From the NCBI RefSeq assembly GCF_030419005.1, contig NZ_CP106953.1:310001-374000 (forward strand): 64,000 nt of DNA, in the 5' to 3' direction. How positions within the stretch are numbered: position 1 is the stretch's first letter; each line of letters opens with the position of its first letter. This document shows positions 16,502 to 25,104 of the stretch, piece by piece. Origin of the DNA: Eleftheria terrae (GTDB lineage: Bacteria > Pseudomonadota > Gammaproteobacteria > Burkholderiales > Burkholderiaceae_C). The position numbers were made by a program, and so were the translations under genes. A model generated the notes under the pieces. The model worked only from the letters and a program-made list of their open reading frames with translations, ran no database searches and had not been told where the DNA came from.

Positions 16502-17434
16502 ATGGAGTTGAGGCACTTGCGCTACTTTGCAGCTGTTGCGGAAGCGGGCAGCCTGAGCGTCGCGGCAGAGAGTCTGTTCATTGCGCAGCCGGCGTTGTCC
16601 AAGCAGATCCGACAACTCGAAGAAGAACTGGGGGTCTTGCTGTTCGCTCGCCATGCAAGGGGCGTCGTGCTGACGGCCGCTGGCAAGGCGCTGCTGCCGG
16701 AGGTTCGCGTTCAACTTGCCTCCATGGGGCGGCTCGCTGACGTGGCCCGTCGCGCAAGAAGCGTCGAGAAGCACCGGCTCAGGGTCGGTATGGCCCCTTC
16801 GTTGGCCGTGCCGGTGCTGCCCGAGCTCGCGGCCCGGCTGCAGGCTCAGTACACCGACTTCGACATGGATGTGCGTGACATCCCGAGCACGGAGCAGACC
16901 GAGGCCCTGCTTGCCGACGAGATCGACATCGGGATGGCTTGCCTGCTGCCGAGGCATTCGGCGGTTTCTGTCGCCTGCAAGCTGGACGACACTCTGTGCG
17001 TCGCACTACGCCGTCAGGACCCACGGGCCCGAGAAGAATCGCTAGCCTTGCAGCAGTTCGTCGAGGACAGGTTTGCCGGCTTCACCGAACAGTCCTGGCT
17101 GGCGCGGGGAGATCGGCCGGACCCCGCCTTTGCCGAGGCCGGCTTTCAGCCCTACGTCCACTACGAGGTGGCGACCGTGCACCGGGTTCTGGACCTTGTT
17201 GCCGCCGGGCTGGCCGTGGCGCTGCTTCCATCCATCCTTGCAGTGCACCTGCCGAAGGAAGTCGCACTGCGACCGCTGCGCAACCTGCCTCGCTGCAATG
17301 CCATGGGCGTGTTGCGCCGGCGAGCAGATGCCAATCCGGTACTCGATTCCGTAGAGCCGGCCATGCGGGAGATCTTCGGGCGGCTCCAGCGGGCAGGAGA
17401 GCACGCGCTGCGCGACGCTACACCTGCACTGTGA
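16502..17434 (+). CDS. LysR-type transcriptional regulator
   Basis: 310 residues from ATG 16502 (preceded by GGGAGG; the upstream in-frame start lacks one). The N-terminal winged HTH is canonical (MELRHLRYFAAVAEAGSLSV, then AAESLFIAQPALSKQIRQLE, then LGVLLFARHARGVVLTAAGK). A substrate-binding domain of periplasmic-binding-protein fold follows (HRLRVGMAPSLAVPVLPELA...GMACLLP; GLAVALLPS). It probably activates a divergent or nearby gene in response to a small aromatic or carboxylate inducer, as is common in the family. The inducer is unknown and no catabolic genes are adjacent. Confidence 0.92.
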   Translation: MELRHLRYFAAVAEAGSLSVAAESLFIAQPALSKQIRQLEEELGVLLFARHARGVVLTAAGKALLPEVRVQLASMGRLADVARRARSVEKHRLRVGMAPSLAVPVLPELAARLQAQYTDFDMDVRDIPSTEQTEALLADEIDIGMACLLPRHSAVSVACKLDDTLCVALRRQDPRAREESLALQQFVEDRFAGFTEQSWLARGDRPDPAFAEAGFQPYVHYEVATVHRVLDLVAAGLAVALLPSILAVHLPKEVALRPLRNLPRCNAMGVLRRRADANPVLDSVEPAMREIFGRLQRAGEHALRDATPAL

Positions 17435-17504
17435 TGCGCCATGCCATGTCCGGGTGCCCCGCGCAGCACGAAAAGCGAAAACGCGGCGCGCATCGCTGGC
17501 TCGG

Positions 17505-17990
17505 TCAAGGAGCTTCGCAGGGGAAACCAAGTACCCGCCGCTGCTCCTGCCAGTTCCGCGGCAGCAGGTCTTCACGCCCCCGGATCATGTGAAGGTTTAG
17601 GTGCCGCGGCTGCTTGCCCTCCAAAATCGCTTCCACGATGTCGGGGGTCAGCAAGGTGAGCCGCAACGCCTCGGCCACCCAGCCGGCATCGAGCTTCAGC
17701 AGCCGCGCCAGGTCCTTGGTCGACACCGCCCCGCCCTCCTCCATCAGCCGCTGCCAGTAGAAAGCCTTGCCGAGCACCTTGATCATCGACACGTCGAGCG
17801 TCGACAGGGACGCCGGTGCATCCTGGCCGGTCGGCAGCGTCAGGACTTTCCGGATATGGCGGCGCCTGATGGTCAGCGGCACAGAAGTGACCTTCTGTAC
17901 CCCCGTGTGATGGCTGCGCGGCTGCCCGGCGGCCTCAACCGTGATTGTCCGCCTCGCCGTACGGACCGTTGTCGCCCCCTTGTCCTTCAA
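17505..17990 (-). CDS. Recombinase-associated protein with HTH
   Basis: 161 residues; the C-terminal half includes a helix-turn-helix-like segment (AVSTKDLARLLKLDAGWVAE). Genes of this type commonly follow a large serine recombinase in Burkholderiales prophages. It overlaps the recombinase stop by 4 bp, so translation is coupled. It may be an accessory or directionality factor. That is inference. Confidence 0.65.
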   Translation of the reverse strand: MKDKGATTVRTARRTITVEAAGQPRSHHTGVQKVTSVPLTIRRRHIRKVLTLPTGQDAPASLSTLDVSMIKVLGKAFYWQRLMEEGGAVSTKDLARLLKLDAGWVAEALRLTLLTPDIVEAILEGKQPRHLNLHMIRGREDLLPRNWQEQRRVLGFPCEAP

Positions 17991-19399
17991 GCGACCTCCC
18001 CTTCCTCCGCCCTCATCTTCTGCTCCTCAACAAACGGATGGCGCCCGATCTCGGGGCCAAAAGCAAACCAGCCGTCTTCTCGCCACACGATGTCCAGGCC
18101 ACCGTCGTGCAGTTGCACCCGCTCAATCAACAGCCGGGCGATGCGCTGCTGCTCGGCAGGAAACAGCTGCTCCCACACCAGCGCCATGCGCTGTAGCGCC
18201 ACCACCGCTTGCGGCTCGTTGATGTCGCGGCCCGCCTCCCAGGCCTGGGCCGCCTTCCACACGGCCACCAGCATCTCCGGCTGCCGCAGTGCGGCGTGGA
18301 TCTGCTGCAGCACGGCTGTCTCGATCTCGGCCGCCGGGAGCAAACCAATGCAGCTCACCCCCCGCTGCGCCGTCACGCCTGCCGACCGCCTCTTGTAGAG
18401 GTAGGGCGCGTAGTAGCGATAGCGCTTGCCGTTCTTCTTGTCGGTGTAGGTAAGCAGCATCCGTTGGCCATCCGGTGCGAACAACAATCCGGCCAGCAAG
18501 GACGGGTTTGCCGACGGCCGCTGGCGTGGACCCTTGCGCCGCTGATCGAGCACCGCTTGCACGGCATCCCAGGCGGCTCGGCTCACGATCGCTTCGTGCT
18601 GACCCACATAGCTGGCGCCCTTGTGCACGGTCTCGCCAAGGTAGAGGCGATTGCGCAGCAGCTTGCCGAGGTAGGCCTGGTCGATGGTCCGGCCCTCACG
18701 CCGATTCCCGGTCTGAGTGACCCACACCTTCGTGGTTCGCCCCTCGATGGCCAGTTCCCGCATCAAACGAGCGGCCGATCCGTGCTCGGCGAAGCGACGG
18801 AAGATGTCGCGCACCAGGTCGGCCTCATGCTCATTCACGACGAGCCGACGCTCCCGAACGTCGTACCCGAGCGGCGGCATGCCGCCCATCCACATGCCTT
18901 TGGCCTTGCTGGCTGCGATCTTGTCCCGGATGCGCTCACCGGTCACCTCGCGTTCGAATTGGGCGAACGACAGCAGCACGTTCAACGTCAGGCGCCCCAT
19001 GCTCGACGTCGTATTGAACTGCTGCGTGACCGACACAAACGACACGCCGCGACGATCGAATGCCTCCACCAGACGAGCGAAGTCCGCCAGACTGCGCGTC
19101 AGCCGGTCGATTTTGTAGACCACCACGATGTGCACGCGGCCGGCGTCGATGTCGGCCAGCAGGCGCTTCAGCGCGGGCCGCTCCATGTTGCCACCGGAGT
19201 ACCCGGGATCGTCGTAGCCGTCCTCCACCGGGATCCAGCCTTCATGCCGCTGGCTGGCGATGTAGGCCAGCCCCGCATCGCGCTGCGCTTCCAGGCTGTT
19301 GTACTCCTGATCCAACCCCTCCTCGGTGGACTTGCGGGTGTAGACCGCACACCGCTTCTGCGGCACCAGCGGCGCTCCAGACGCACGGGCGGCCCTCAT
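17987..19399 (-). CDS. Large serine recombinase (prophage integrase)
   Basis: 470 residues from the ATG at 19399, which overlaps the upstream stop by 4 bp. The N-terminal catalytic domain has CAVYTRKSTEEG with nucleophile Ser24, YKIDRLTRSLADFARLVEAF, and QFEREVTGERIRDKIAASK. The recombinase domain follows (GYDVRERRLVVNEHEADLVR; YLGKLLRNRLYLGE). The zinc-ribbon cysteines are degenerate (GLLFAPDGQ). C-terminal coiled region ends the protein. Organisation with DUF2924 upstream and an HTH protein downstream is the recurrent integration module of this prophage type. Confidence 0.9.
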   Translation of the reverse strand: MRAARASGAPLVPQKRCAVYTRKSTEEGLDQEYNSLEAQRDAGLAYIASQRHEGWIPVEDGYDDPGYSGGNMERPALKRLLADIDAGRVHIVVVYKIDRLTRSLADFARLVEAFDRRGVSFVSVTQQFNTTSSMGRLTLNVLLSFAQFEREVTGERIRDKIAASKAKGMWMGGMPPLGYDVRERRLVVNEHEADLVRDIFRRFAEHGSAARLMRELAIEGRTTKVWVTQTGNRREGRTIDQAYLGKLLRNRLYLGETVHKGASYVGQHEAIVSRAAWDAVQAVLDQRRKGPRQRPSANPSLLAGLLFAPDGQRMLLTYTDKKNGKRYRYYAPYLYKRRSAGVTAQRGVSCIGLLPAAEIETAVLQQIHAALRQPEMLVAVWKAAQAWEAGRDINEPQAVVALQRMALVWEQLFPAEQQRIARLLIERVQLHDGGLDIVWREDGWFAFGPEIGRHPFVEEQKMRAEEGEVA

Positions 19400-19875
19400 T
19401 CCTTGCTCCCTCCACGTGCGGCCTTGAGCCCAAAGAAGGCCGGCCCCGACCACTGGGTGCCGGTGATCGAGCGGGCGATGGCCGACAGGCTCTTGTAGCG
19501 ACGCCCCTGGTACTCGAAATCGCTGTGGCCACGCACCACTACCCGGTGCTCCACGCCGTCATAGATGCGGGTGAGCAGCGTGCCGGGCAGCAGGCTGTTG
19601 GCCTCCCGCTGGGTCAAGCGCGGGATGATGCCGGTCTCGCCGATGGCCTCCAGCCGGCGGCGCACGGATGGCGACAGGCCGCCGAAGGCCCGCTCCTGCA
19701 AGCGGTAGGCAATGCGGCTCTCGATGTAGGTCCGATTGTGGTGAGGCGGCCGCTCGTCAAAGAGCCGATCCCAGCGTGCCCAGAGCTCGGTCATCGGCAG
19801 GTGAGGCAGCTGGGCGATCTGTTCGGCCAGGCTCGGTTCGGGGGCTACTGGCCTCGCCGGTGTTCCAACTTTCAT
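19396..19875 (-). CDS. DUF2924 family protein
   Basis: 159 residues with the family pattern LWARWDRLFDERPPHHNRTY, then ESRIAYRLQERAFGGLS, then LLPGTLLTRIYDGVEHRVVV and FEYQGRRYKSLSAIARSITG. DUF2924 genes sit beside serine recombinases in many proteobacterial prophages; the molecular role is not established. Start and stop overlap both neighbours by 4 bp. Confidence 0.85.
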   Translation of the reverse strand: MKVGTPARPVAPEPSLAEQIAQLPHLPMTELWARWDRLFDERPPHHNRTYIESRIAYRLQERAFGGLSPSVRRRLEAIGETGIIPRLTQREANSLLPGTLLTRIYDGVEHRVVVRGHSDFEYQGRRYKSLSAIARSITGTQWSGPAFFGLKAARGGSKE

Positions 19876-20105
19876 GCGTCAACTCCTTTCGGTTCAGAGG
19901 CGTTGGCATTGACGCTCTGCTCGGGCAGGAAGTGAAGTCCAACTGTCTCAAGTGTGGGATGTAGTGGCGCAGAAGCCGCGCTGTGGCGAGCCCGCAGGCG
20001 CAGCAACGCAAGGGCCAGCAGGTCGGCAATCTCCTGGTGTGGGTGGCGGGGCGAGTCGGCTTGTGTTTGAAGGCTGCTGGCAAAGGATGGTTGTTGCAAA
20101 CGCAT
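19872..20105 (-). CDS. Small hypothetical protein, first gene of the integration operon
   Basis: 77 residues from ATG 20105 (MRLQQPSFASSLQTQADSPR). A central helix EIADLLALALLRLRAR is the only notable feature. It is coupled to the DUF2924 gene by a 4-bp overlap. An in-frame start at 20204 would make a longer protein of poor composition. Confidence 0.55.
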   Translation of the reverse strand: MRLQQPSFASSLQTQADSPRHPHQEIADLLALALLRLRARHSAASAPLHPTLETVGLHFLPEQSVNANASEPKGVDA

Positions 20106-20210
20106 GAGAAGAAGGTCACGAATAAACCGATCCGATCCTAGGACCGGGACCCCGTAGACGTAACTCCTTTGCGCTCCCTCGCTGCGCTGACAGGGGTGGG
20201 GCACTTGATA

Positions 20211-20224
20211 GCAGATGTATCTGC
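20211..20224. promoter_or_regulatory. Palindrome in the divergent region, candidate operator
   Basis: GCAGAT-GT-ATCTGC is a perfect 6-bp dyad with a further CATCTG at 20231-20236. It lies between the leftward integration operon and the rightward prophage genes. A repressor operator is plausible. Confidence 0.4.
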
Positions 20225-20273
20225 AACTACCATCTGCGCTCGCAGTAAAGAACCTTAACTACTCGGAGACCTC

Positions 20274-20396
20274 ATGAACAACTTCAGCAGCAAACGCGCA
20301 GAGGCTCATCAACGCCCAATGGCAGGTCGACATTGCATCGCCGTTGGAGGCCGGCGCATCCGCTGGTGGATTGAGCAACCCTGCAGCACTGCGTGA
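20274..20396 (+). CDS. Short ORF, possible leader peptide (40 aa)
   Basis: ATG at 20274 follows CGGAG at good spacing and encodes MNNFSSKRAEAHQRPMAGRH... with an Arg/Trp-rich end. No homology recognised. It precedes the wHTH-like gene by 42 bp. Confidence 0.35.
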   Translation: MNNFSSKRAEAHQRPMAGRHCIAVGGRRIRWWIEQPCSTA

Positions 20397-20438
20397 GCAG
20401 CGGGCCGGAGGTGCCGGCCTGGATCTTGGAGAAGAAGA

Positions 20439-21380
20439 ATGAAGAAAAGCCGGGCCTCGAACGAGGCCCATTCGCATCTTGGTCATCACCAGGTGCGGCA
20501 GCAGCGGCCTCAGCAAGGCCCTCACTTTCGTTTTCAACAGCGCCCCGTGGCCGTCAAGGAGATGGCACGGATCCTGGACTGCGCCATCGAGAAGCTGGCC
20601 AGTGGTGAACTGCCGCCCGAGTCCATAGAGCGATTTCAGAAGGGGGCGCGGCTGGCCAACTCCCTGGGCCGTAGGGCGATGCTCAAGGCGGCCGAGGGGC
20701 GCGACGACGTCCTGCACGGCCTGGCCGGCTGCCAGCATGACCTGCACCGGTCGTTCTGGTTGTTGGTCCACCACCGCGATGTGTTCGAGCAGGCTTGCGA
20801 TGCAGTGGACCTGTGTCTGGACGGCCTTCGTCGCGGCCAAGTGCAGGAGATCTGTGTCGCAGCGACGGAGGCAGTGTCGTTCGGGGGTCTCAGGGGCGTC
20901 CGGCCCGGACACGTCCAGCAAGGCCGTGGCGTCGAAGGGGACACGTCGGCATCGAGCCCTCCGGTGTGCCCCACGCACCAGCCAGCCCATGCCGCCGAAG
21001 ACCTCGACAAACCGATCTGGCGGCCTGGCGCCGTTGAGCTCACCCCTGCACCGTTTGCGTTCGACTTCCGCTGCGTCCAGGTGGCGGGCTGGCCGCATGG
21101 CGTCATCTGGCTCACCGACGCCCAAGCCGCCATCTTCAAGGCGCTCTGGTCCTTCGGCAGCGAAAGCAGAACCGCAGAGGAGATCATGCAGCGGGCCGGC
21201 CTGAGCAGCGAGAAGCCGGCCGATCTCTTCAAGGTCAAGGGCCGCAACAAGGGAGAGCTGGAGTACGAGGGGCCGCTGTATGCCTATCGTGCGCTCGTGG
21301 TGACGCATCAGCAGCGCGGCACCTATTCGATGCCCATCGCCAAACCGGGAGCCGCCGCGCGGGGCAGATCTGCGAGTTGA
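20439..21380 (+). CDS. Prophage hypothetical protein with C-terminal winged-HTH-like region
   Basis: 313 residues; the ATG follows GGAGAAGAAGA. The N-terminal third is helical (VAVKEMARILDCAIEKLASG). The C-terminal 100 residues (GVIWLTDAQAAIFKALWSFG...RTAEEIMQRAGL...DLFKVKGRN) look like a winged HTH. An intrinsic terminator follows at 21420, so it is a single-gene unit, perhaps a prophage regulator. Confidence 0.6.
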   Translation: MKKSRASNEAHSHLGHHQVRQQRPQQGPHFRFQQRPVAVKEMARILDCAIEKLASGELPPESIERFQKGARLANSLGRRAMLKAAEGRDDVLHGLAGCQHDLHRSFWLLVHHRDVFEQACDAVDLCLDGLRRGQVQEICVAATEAVSFGGLRGVRPGHVQQGRGVEGDTSASSPPVCPTHQPAHAAEDLDKPIWRPGAVELTPAPFAFDFRCVQVAGWPHGVIWLTDAQAAIFKALWSFGSESRTAEEIMQRAGLSSEKPADLFKVKGRNKGELEYEGPLYAYRALVVTHQQRGTYSMPIAKPGAAARGRSAS

Positions 21381-21419
21381 GATGCGCCACTGCGCGCCTC
21401 GACCTCATCAGCCGTATTT

Positions 21420-21445
21420 CGGCGGGCCACTGGCCCGCCGTTTTT
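21420..21445 (+). terminator. Strong intrinsic terminator
   Basis: A 9-bp perfect stem CGGCGGGCC / GGCCCGCCG with loop ACT is followed by TTTTT. It closes the gene ending at 21380. Confidence 0.88.
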
Positions 21446-21505
21446 CATTGGTGCGCCGATAGATCACGTGTGATCTTCGCCGTGTGTTGCTCGGTAACCA
21501 CGTCT

Positions 21506-21734
21506 TGGCGAACCACATGGCGAACCGTATGGCGAACCAAAGGCAATCATGGCGAACCGCATGGCGAACCAGGGGCGATCTTGGCGAACCACATGGCGAA
21601 CCAGCCCCAATCATGGCGAACCACATGGCGAACCTGGTTCGCCATGGACACCGAAAACCCAGCATTCATGCGTGTTCCATGGCGAACTGAACGTTTGCTG
21701 AATGGCGAACTTTTGTTCCCTTATCAGTTCGCCA
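21506..21734. repeat. Iteron-like array of TGGCGAACC repeats
   Basis: Nine direct copies of TGGCGAACC start at 21506, 21518, 21530, 21550, 21562, 21582, 21594, 21614 and 21626. Spacing alternates 12 and 20 bp, giving a 32-bp higher-order period. One inverted copy (21636-21644), two partial copies (21680, 21703) and an inverted partial (21727-21734) follow. The array fills the 340 bp before the HTH gene at 21787. Regular helical phasing suggests cooperative binding of a protein: operator array, replication iterons or partition site. Confidence 0.85.
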
Positions 21735-21786
21735 AGATAGTTCTTCAATCCTTCCTGTGCATCGCACATCAACACAGGAAGGTTCC

Positions 21787-22071
21787 ATGTTCATCTCTTC
21801 ACCCAAGGGCCGAGCGGCGCAAAGCGCGGCCCATCAGCTCGCCGCAGCGGTGGCGGATCTCGCCACGCCGGTGCAGCGCCAGGTGCTCAGCGAGCACGAG
21901 CTGGCCCACCGCTGGGGCATCAATCACAAGACGCTGGCACGCTGGCGCCACGAGGGCCGCGGCCCGAAGTACCTGAAGCTGTCGAAGCGGGTCGGCTACC
22001 CCGTCGAGGCGATCGTGGAGTTCGAGCGGGCCGCGGTCTACAGCTCGACGTCGCAGCGTGCGGGTCAGTGA
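21787..22071 (+). CDS. Small HTH regulator (AlpA/excisionase-like)
   Basis: 94 residues from ATG 21787 after AGGAAGG. A single HTH of the MerR/excisionase kind is visible (LSEHELAHRWGINHKTLARW, then RHEGRGPKYLKL), followed by GYPVEAIVEFERA. It lies directly downstream of the iteron array and is the obvious candidate to bind it. It starts the long prophage replication operon; the next gene begins 10 bp later. Confidence 0.8.
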   Translation: MFISSPKGRAAQSAAHQLAAAVADLATPVQRQVLSEHELAHRWGINHKTLARWRHEGRGPKYLKLSKRVGYPVEAIVEFERAAVYSSTSQRAGQ

Positions 22072-22081
22072 GGGCGCGGTC

Positions 22082-22606
22082 ATGAACCACATCACCACGA
22101 CCGATACGGCACTGCCCGGCTGCCATGTGTCAGAGCTGGCTGCGCTGCCCGCGATTGCCGCCCTTACCGTGGCCGAGCTGGCAGCGATGCCCGCCGTTCA
22201 CAAGGCCGACGTCCAGCGCCAACTGCAGGACGCCGCTGCATGGCTGCGCCAGGCCGAGCAGAAGTTCGCCGCGGCACTCGACGCCGCCTACGGTGCCACC
22301 AGCCGGCAGGCGCTGCGGGACTCCGGCCGCGACTTCGGCACCGTGAACGGCCGCGACGGCAGTGTCCAGATCACCTTCGAGCTGCCCAAGCGCGTCAAGT
22401 GGGACCAGCAGCAGCTGCACCAGCTGGCCGAGCGCATCGTCGCGGGCGGCGAGAAGGTCGAGCACTACATCGACGCCAAGCTGACCGTTTCCGAGACGAA
22501 GTTCAAGAGCTGGCCACCGAGCCTGCAGGAGCAGTTCGCGCCGGCCCGGACGGTCGAGCCCGGCAAACCTTCCATTACGCTTCGAGTGGAGCCGGCAGGC
22601 GAATGA
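22082..22606 (+). CDS. Phage hypothetical protein (Gam/DUF-like early gene)
   Basis: 174 residues from ATG 22082. A helical first half (KADVQRQLQDAAAWLRQAEQ) is followed by RDGSVQITFELPKRVKWDQQ, LHQLAERIVAGGEKVEHYID and KLTVSETKFKSWPPSLQEQF. The pattern recurs in early regions of betaproteobacterial prophages. No biochemical role known. It overlaps the HNH gene by 4 bp. Confidence 0.65.
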   Translation: MNHITTTDTALPGCHVSELAALPAIAALTVAELAAMPAVHKADVQRQLQDAAAWLRQAEQKFAAALDAAYGATSRQALRDSGRDFGTVNGRDGSVQITFELPKRVKWDQQQLHQLAERIVAGGEKVEHYIDAKLTVSETKFKSWPPSLQEQFAPARTVEPGKPSITLRVEPAGE

Positions 22607-23115
22607 TCTCTCGAACTCTTATACCGCTGGCTCTTCGTTTTGCGCGGTACCTCCATCCTGCCGGGGAGGGATGTTGGCTGTGGAACGGAGCCAAGAACGA
22701 ACACGGATACGGCGTGATCGGACGGGGCGCACGAGGCCAGGGAAACGCCAAGGCACACCGGGTTGCGTTCGAGATCTTTCATGGGGTCCGACTTCAACCA
22801 TCGGTGACCGTGCTGCACCGCTGCGACAACCCGGCATGTGTGAATCCGCTGCATCTTGCCTCAGGAACCCAGCGCGAGAACCTTGCCGACATGCGTCGGA
22901 AAGGACGCGGCGCACCGCCGCCTATCCGCCTCGGGGTGGAGCAACCGCTGGCCAAGCTGGATCCAGACAAGGTCCGTCAGATCTTCCAACTCCATCGCAC
23001 AGGGATGACGTCCAACCAACTGGCGAGTCACTTCGGCGTTTCACGCGCAACGATCCATGCCGTTCTCACTCGCAAAACCTGGAGGCACATTGATGTTCCC
23101 GATCATCTCGGCTGA
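22603..23115 (+). CDS. HNH endonuclease with C-terminal HTH
   Basis: 170 residues. The HNH core is YGVIGRG...KAHRVAFEIFHG, then VLHRCDNPACVNPLHLASGT with the H-x-C-x-N-x2-C-x-N-x2-H zinc/metal arrangement. A C-terminal HTH (MTSNQLASHFGVSRATIHAV) is typical of mobile or homing-type HNH enzymes. The ATG overlaps the preceding stop (ATGA), so it is integrated in the operon rather than obviously free-standing. It overlaps the next start by 23 bp. Confidence 0.85.
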   Translation: MISRTLIPLALRFARYLHPAGEGCWLWNGAKNEHGYGVIGRGARGQGNAKAHRVAFEIFHGVRLQPSVTVLHRCDNPACVNPLHLASGTQRENLADMRRKGRGAPPPIRLGVEQPLAKLDPDKVRQIFQLHRTGMTSNQLASHFGVSRATIHAVLTRKTWRHIDVPDHLG

Positions 23116-23923
23116 AGAGCGTCTGGCCGAAAACCACAGCGCAAAGATTGTGCTGCTCGGCGTCGCGGGCGTGGGCAAGACCTCGCAGCTCAGAACGCTG
23201 CCGGAACATTCGACGCTGTTCGTCGACCTCGAGGCAGGCGATCTTTCGGTGCGGGAGTGGCGAGGCGACACGCTGCGGCCACGCACCTGGCCCGAGTTCC
23301 GGGATCTGGTCGTCTTTCTCGCAGGGCCCAACCCGGCGATGCCACCCGAGGTGCCGTTCTCGCAGGCTCACTACGACCACGTCTGCCAACGCTACGGCGA
23401 CCCCGCCCAACTCGACAAATACGACTGCTACTTCGTCGACAGCATCACCGTGTTGTCGCGGTTGTGCCTGGCTTGGGCCAAGACACAGCCGCAGGCGTTT
23501 TCCGAACGCACCGGCAAGTCAGACACCCGCGGCGCCTATGGGCTGCTGGGCGCCGAGATGATCGGCGCCCTCACCCACCTGCAGCACGCCCGCGGCAAGC
23601 ACGTCGTGTTCGTCGCCATCCTCGACGAGCGCCTGGACGACTTCAACCGCAAGCACTTCCTGCCGCAGATCGAAGGCAGCAAAACCGCCAACGAGTTGCC
23701 GGGTATCGTCGACGAGGTTGTCACGCTGGCCCACATCAAAGCTGAAGACGGCACGAGCTTCCGCGCCTTTGTCACCCACACCCTCAACCCCTACGGCTAC
23801 CCAGCCAAGGACCGCTCCGGCTCGCTCGACCTGCTGGAGCCGCCGGACCTCGGCGCGCTGATCGCCAAGTGCGCCGCCACTCACAAAACCATCAACAACG
23901 AACCGCAATGGACCACCGCATGA
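23093..23923 (+). CDS. Phage RecA-like ATPase (Sak4-type recombinase)
   Basis: 276 residues from ATG 23093 after GGAGG. Walker A is GVAGVGKTS (residues about 23-31) and a Walker B-like strand is CYFVDSIT. This is the organisation of single-domain RecA/Sak4 ATPases that load on ssDNA for phage recombination. Next in the operon is a probable ssDNA-binding partner and then a RecB/Cas4-like nuclease, fitting an annealing/recombination module. Confidence 0.82.
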   Translation: MFPIISAEERLAENHSAKIVLLGVAGVGKTSQLRTLPEHSTLFVDLEAGDLSVREWRGDTLRPRTWPEFRDLVVFLAGPNPAMPPEVPFSQAHYDHVCQRYGDPAQLDKYDCYFVDSITVLSRLCLAWAKTQPQAFSERTGKSDTRGAYGLLGAEMIGALTHLQHARGKHVVFVAILDERLDDFNRKHFLPQIEGSKTANELPGIVDEVVTLAHIKAEDGTSFRAFVTHTLNPYGYPAKDRSGSLDLLEPPDLGALIAKCAATHKTINNEPQWTTA

Positions 23924-24612
23924 CGATGTGGAACGATTTCAACGACGCTGAACCGCAATCCTTCGACCTGATCCCCAAGGGCACCATCGCGCCGGTGCGC
24001 ATGACGCTCAAGCCGGGCGGCTTCGATGACGAATCGCAAGGCTGGACCGGCGGCTGGGCGACACAGTCTTACGAGACCGGTTCGGTCTACCTGGCCTGCG
24101 AGTTCGTGGTGCTGGCCGGTGACTACGCCAAGCGCAAGGTTTGGTCGAGCGTTGGAATCTACAGCGCGAAGGGCCCGACCTGGGGACAGATGGGCCGCAG
24201 CTTCATCCGCGCCGTTCTCAACAGCGCGCGCAACCTGCACCCGAAGGACTTGAGCCCCCAGGCTGCCGCACAGCGCTGCCTGCAAGGCTTTCACGAGCTG
24301 GACGGCATCGAGTTCCTTGCCCGCATCGACGTGGAGAAGGACGGCCGCGACGAACTCAAAAACGTCATCAAGGTCGCCGTCGAACCGGACCACCCGGACC
24401 ACGCAAGGCTGATGGGCGTAGCGCCGCGTACGGCGCCGGCCGGCACCGCGCAGCCCACGGCCCACGTGCCCCCCACGCCGGCCGCTGTCTCCGCGGCTCA
24501 GGGTTACCGACCCGCAGCGCAGCCTGCTGCCGCCACCCGTGCCCCTGCCCCTGGACACACCGCTGCGCCGGGCCGTGCGCCCGTCACCGGCAAACCGGCG
24601 TGGGCCCAGTGA
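23920..24612 (+). CDS. Phage protein, possible ssDNA-binding partner of the ATPase
   Basis: 230 residues; ATG overlaps the ATPase stop by 4 bp. The N-terminal 160 residues form a compact domain (FDLIPKGTIAPVRMTLKPGG...YLACEFVVLAGDYAKRKVW...MGRSFIRAVLNSARNL). The last 70 residues are Ala/Pro-rich and unstructured, ending near Trp, as in many SSB-like proteins. Proteins of this layout follow Sak4-type genes. Binding activity is inference. Confidence 0.68.
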   Translation: MTMWNDFNDAEPQSFDLIPKGTIAPVRMTLKPGGFDDESQGWTGGWATQSYETGSVYLACEFVVLAGDYAKRKVWSSVGIYSAKGPTWGQMGRSFIRAVLNSARNLHPKDLSPQAAAQRCLQGFHELDGIEFLARIDVEKDGRDELKNVIKVAVEPDHPDHARLMGVAPRTAPAGTAQPTAHVPPTPAAVSAAQGYRPAAQPAAATRAPAPGHTAAPGRAPVTGKPAWAQ

Positions 24613-24624
24613 GGAGGGAGCCTA

Positions 24625-25104
24625 TTGAAATGTTGGATCTGCTCACGCAGCGCCCGCGGCTTCGGACACAGCGACACCCGCTACGCGCCGACCGACCCGC
24701 GGCACTACCCAATCGACTGGGTGTTCTGCTCACGCCGGTGCCAGGAAGCGTTCCACACGCTGTACGGGAGCTGGCGGGCCGTGCGGGAGGGGGACATCGA
24801 CCGCAAGGAGGTGCTGATGATCGATCCGTCTGAGATCGAGCAGGCCTCGATGCGCAAGTGCCTGCGCGCCTTCGGCGAGGCCGGCTCGGCCATCGGCTTC
24901 GACAAGCCGCTTGGGCAGTACACCGAAGCCGAGGCCCTGCATGTGGTGGATGCGATTGTCACCTGCTACACGGAGGCGATGGTGGAACACCACGAGGCGA
25001 CCAAGTACCCGCCGGTGCGCGGTATGGCGCCAACGCCGGACCCGCTCGCGGTGCCGTTCGCCGACATGGCAAGTGAAGCACCCTGGGAGGAAGCAACCCG
25101 ATGA
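24625..25104 (+). CDS. DUF6511-like phage protein with zinc knuckle
   Basis: 159 residues from TTG 24625, supported by GGAGG upstream. Cys pairs CWIC and CSRRC near the N-terminus (residues about 3-6 and 34-38) suggest a zinc site. GFGHSDTRYA is family-typical. The C-terminal half is helical (MRKCLRAFGEAGSAIGFDKP, AIVTCYTEAMVEHHE). Function unknown. Confidence 0.7.
   Translation: MKCWICSRSARGFGHSDTRYAPTDPRHYPIDWVFCSRRCQEAFHTLYGSWRAVREGDIDRKEVLMIDPSEIEQASMRKCLRAFGEAGSAIGFDKPLGQYTEAEALHVVDAIVTCYTEAMVEHHEATKYPPVRGMAPTPDPLAVPFADMASEAPWEEATR

Noticed and set aside
18209..19498. 429-codon plus-strand frame
   Set aside because: Antisense to the serine recombinase, whose catalytic motifs are unambiguous.
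20259..21308. 349-codon minus-strand frame
   Set aside because: Antisense to the 20439-21380 gene, which has a ribosome-binding site and a terminator in the right place.
21506..21644. CRISPR array
   Set aside because: Repeat units are only 9-10 bp with near-identical 3-11 bp spacers; no cas genes. The Cas4-like gene at 25101 belongs to a phage recombination operon.
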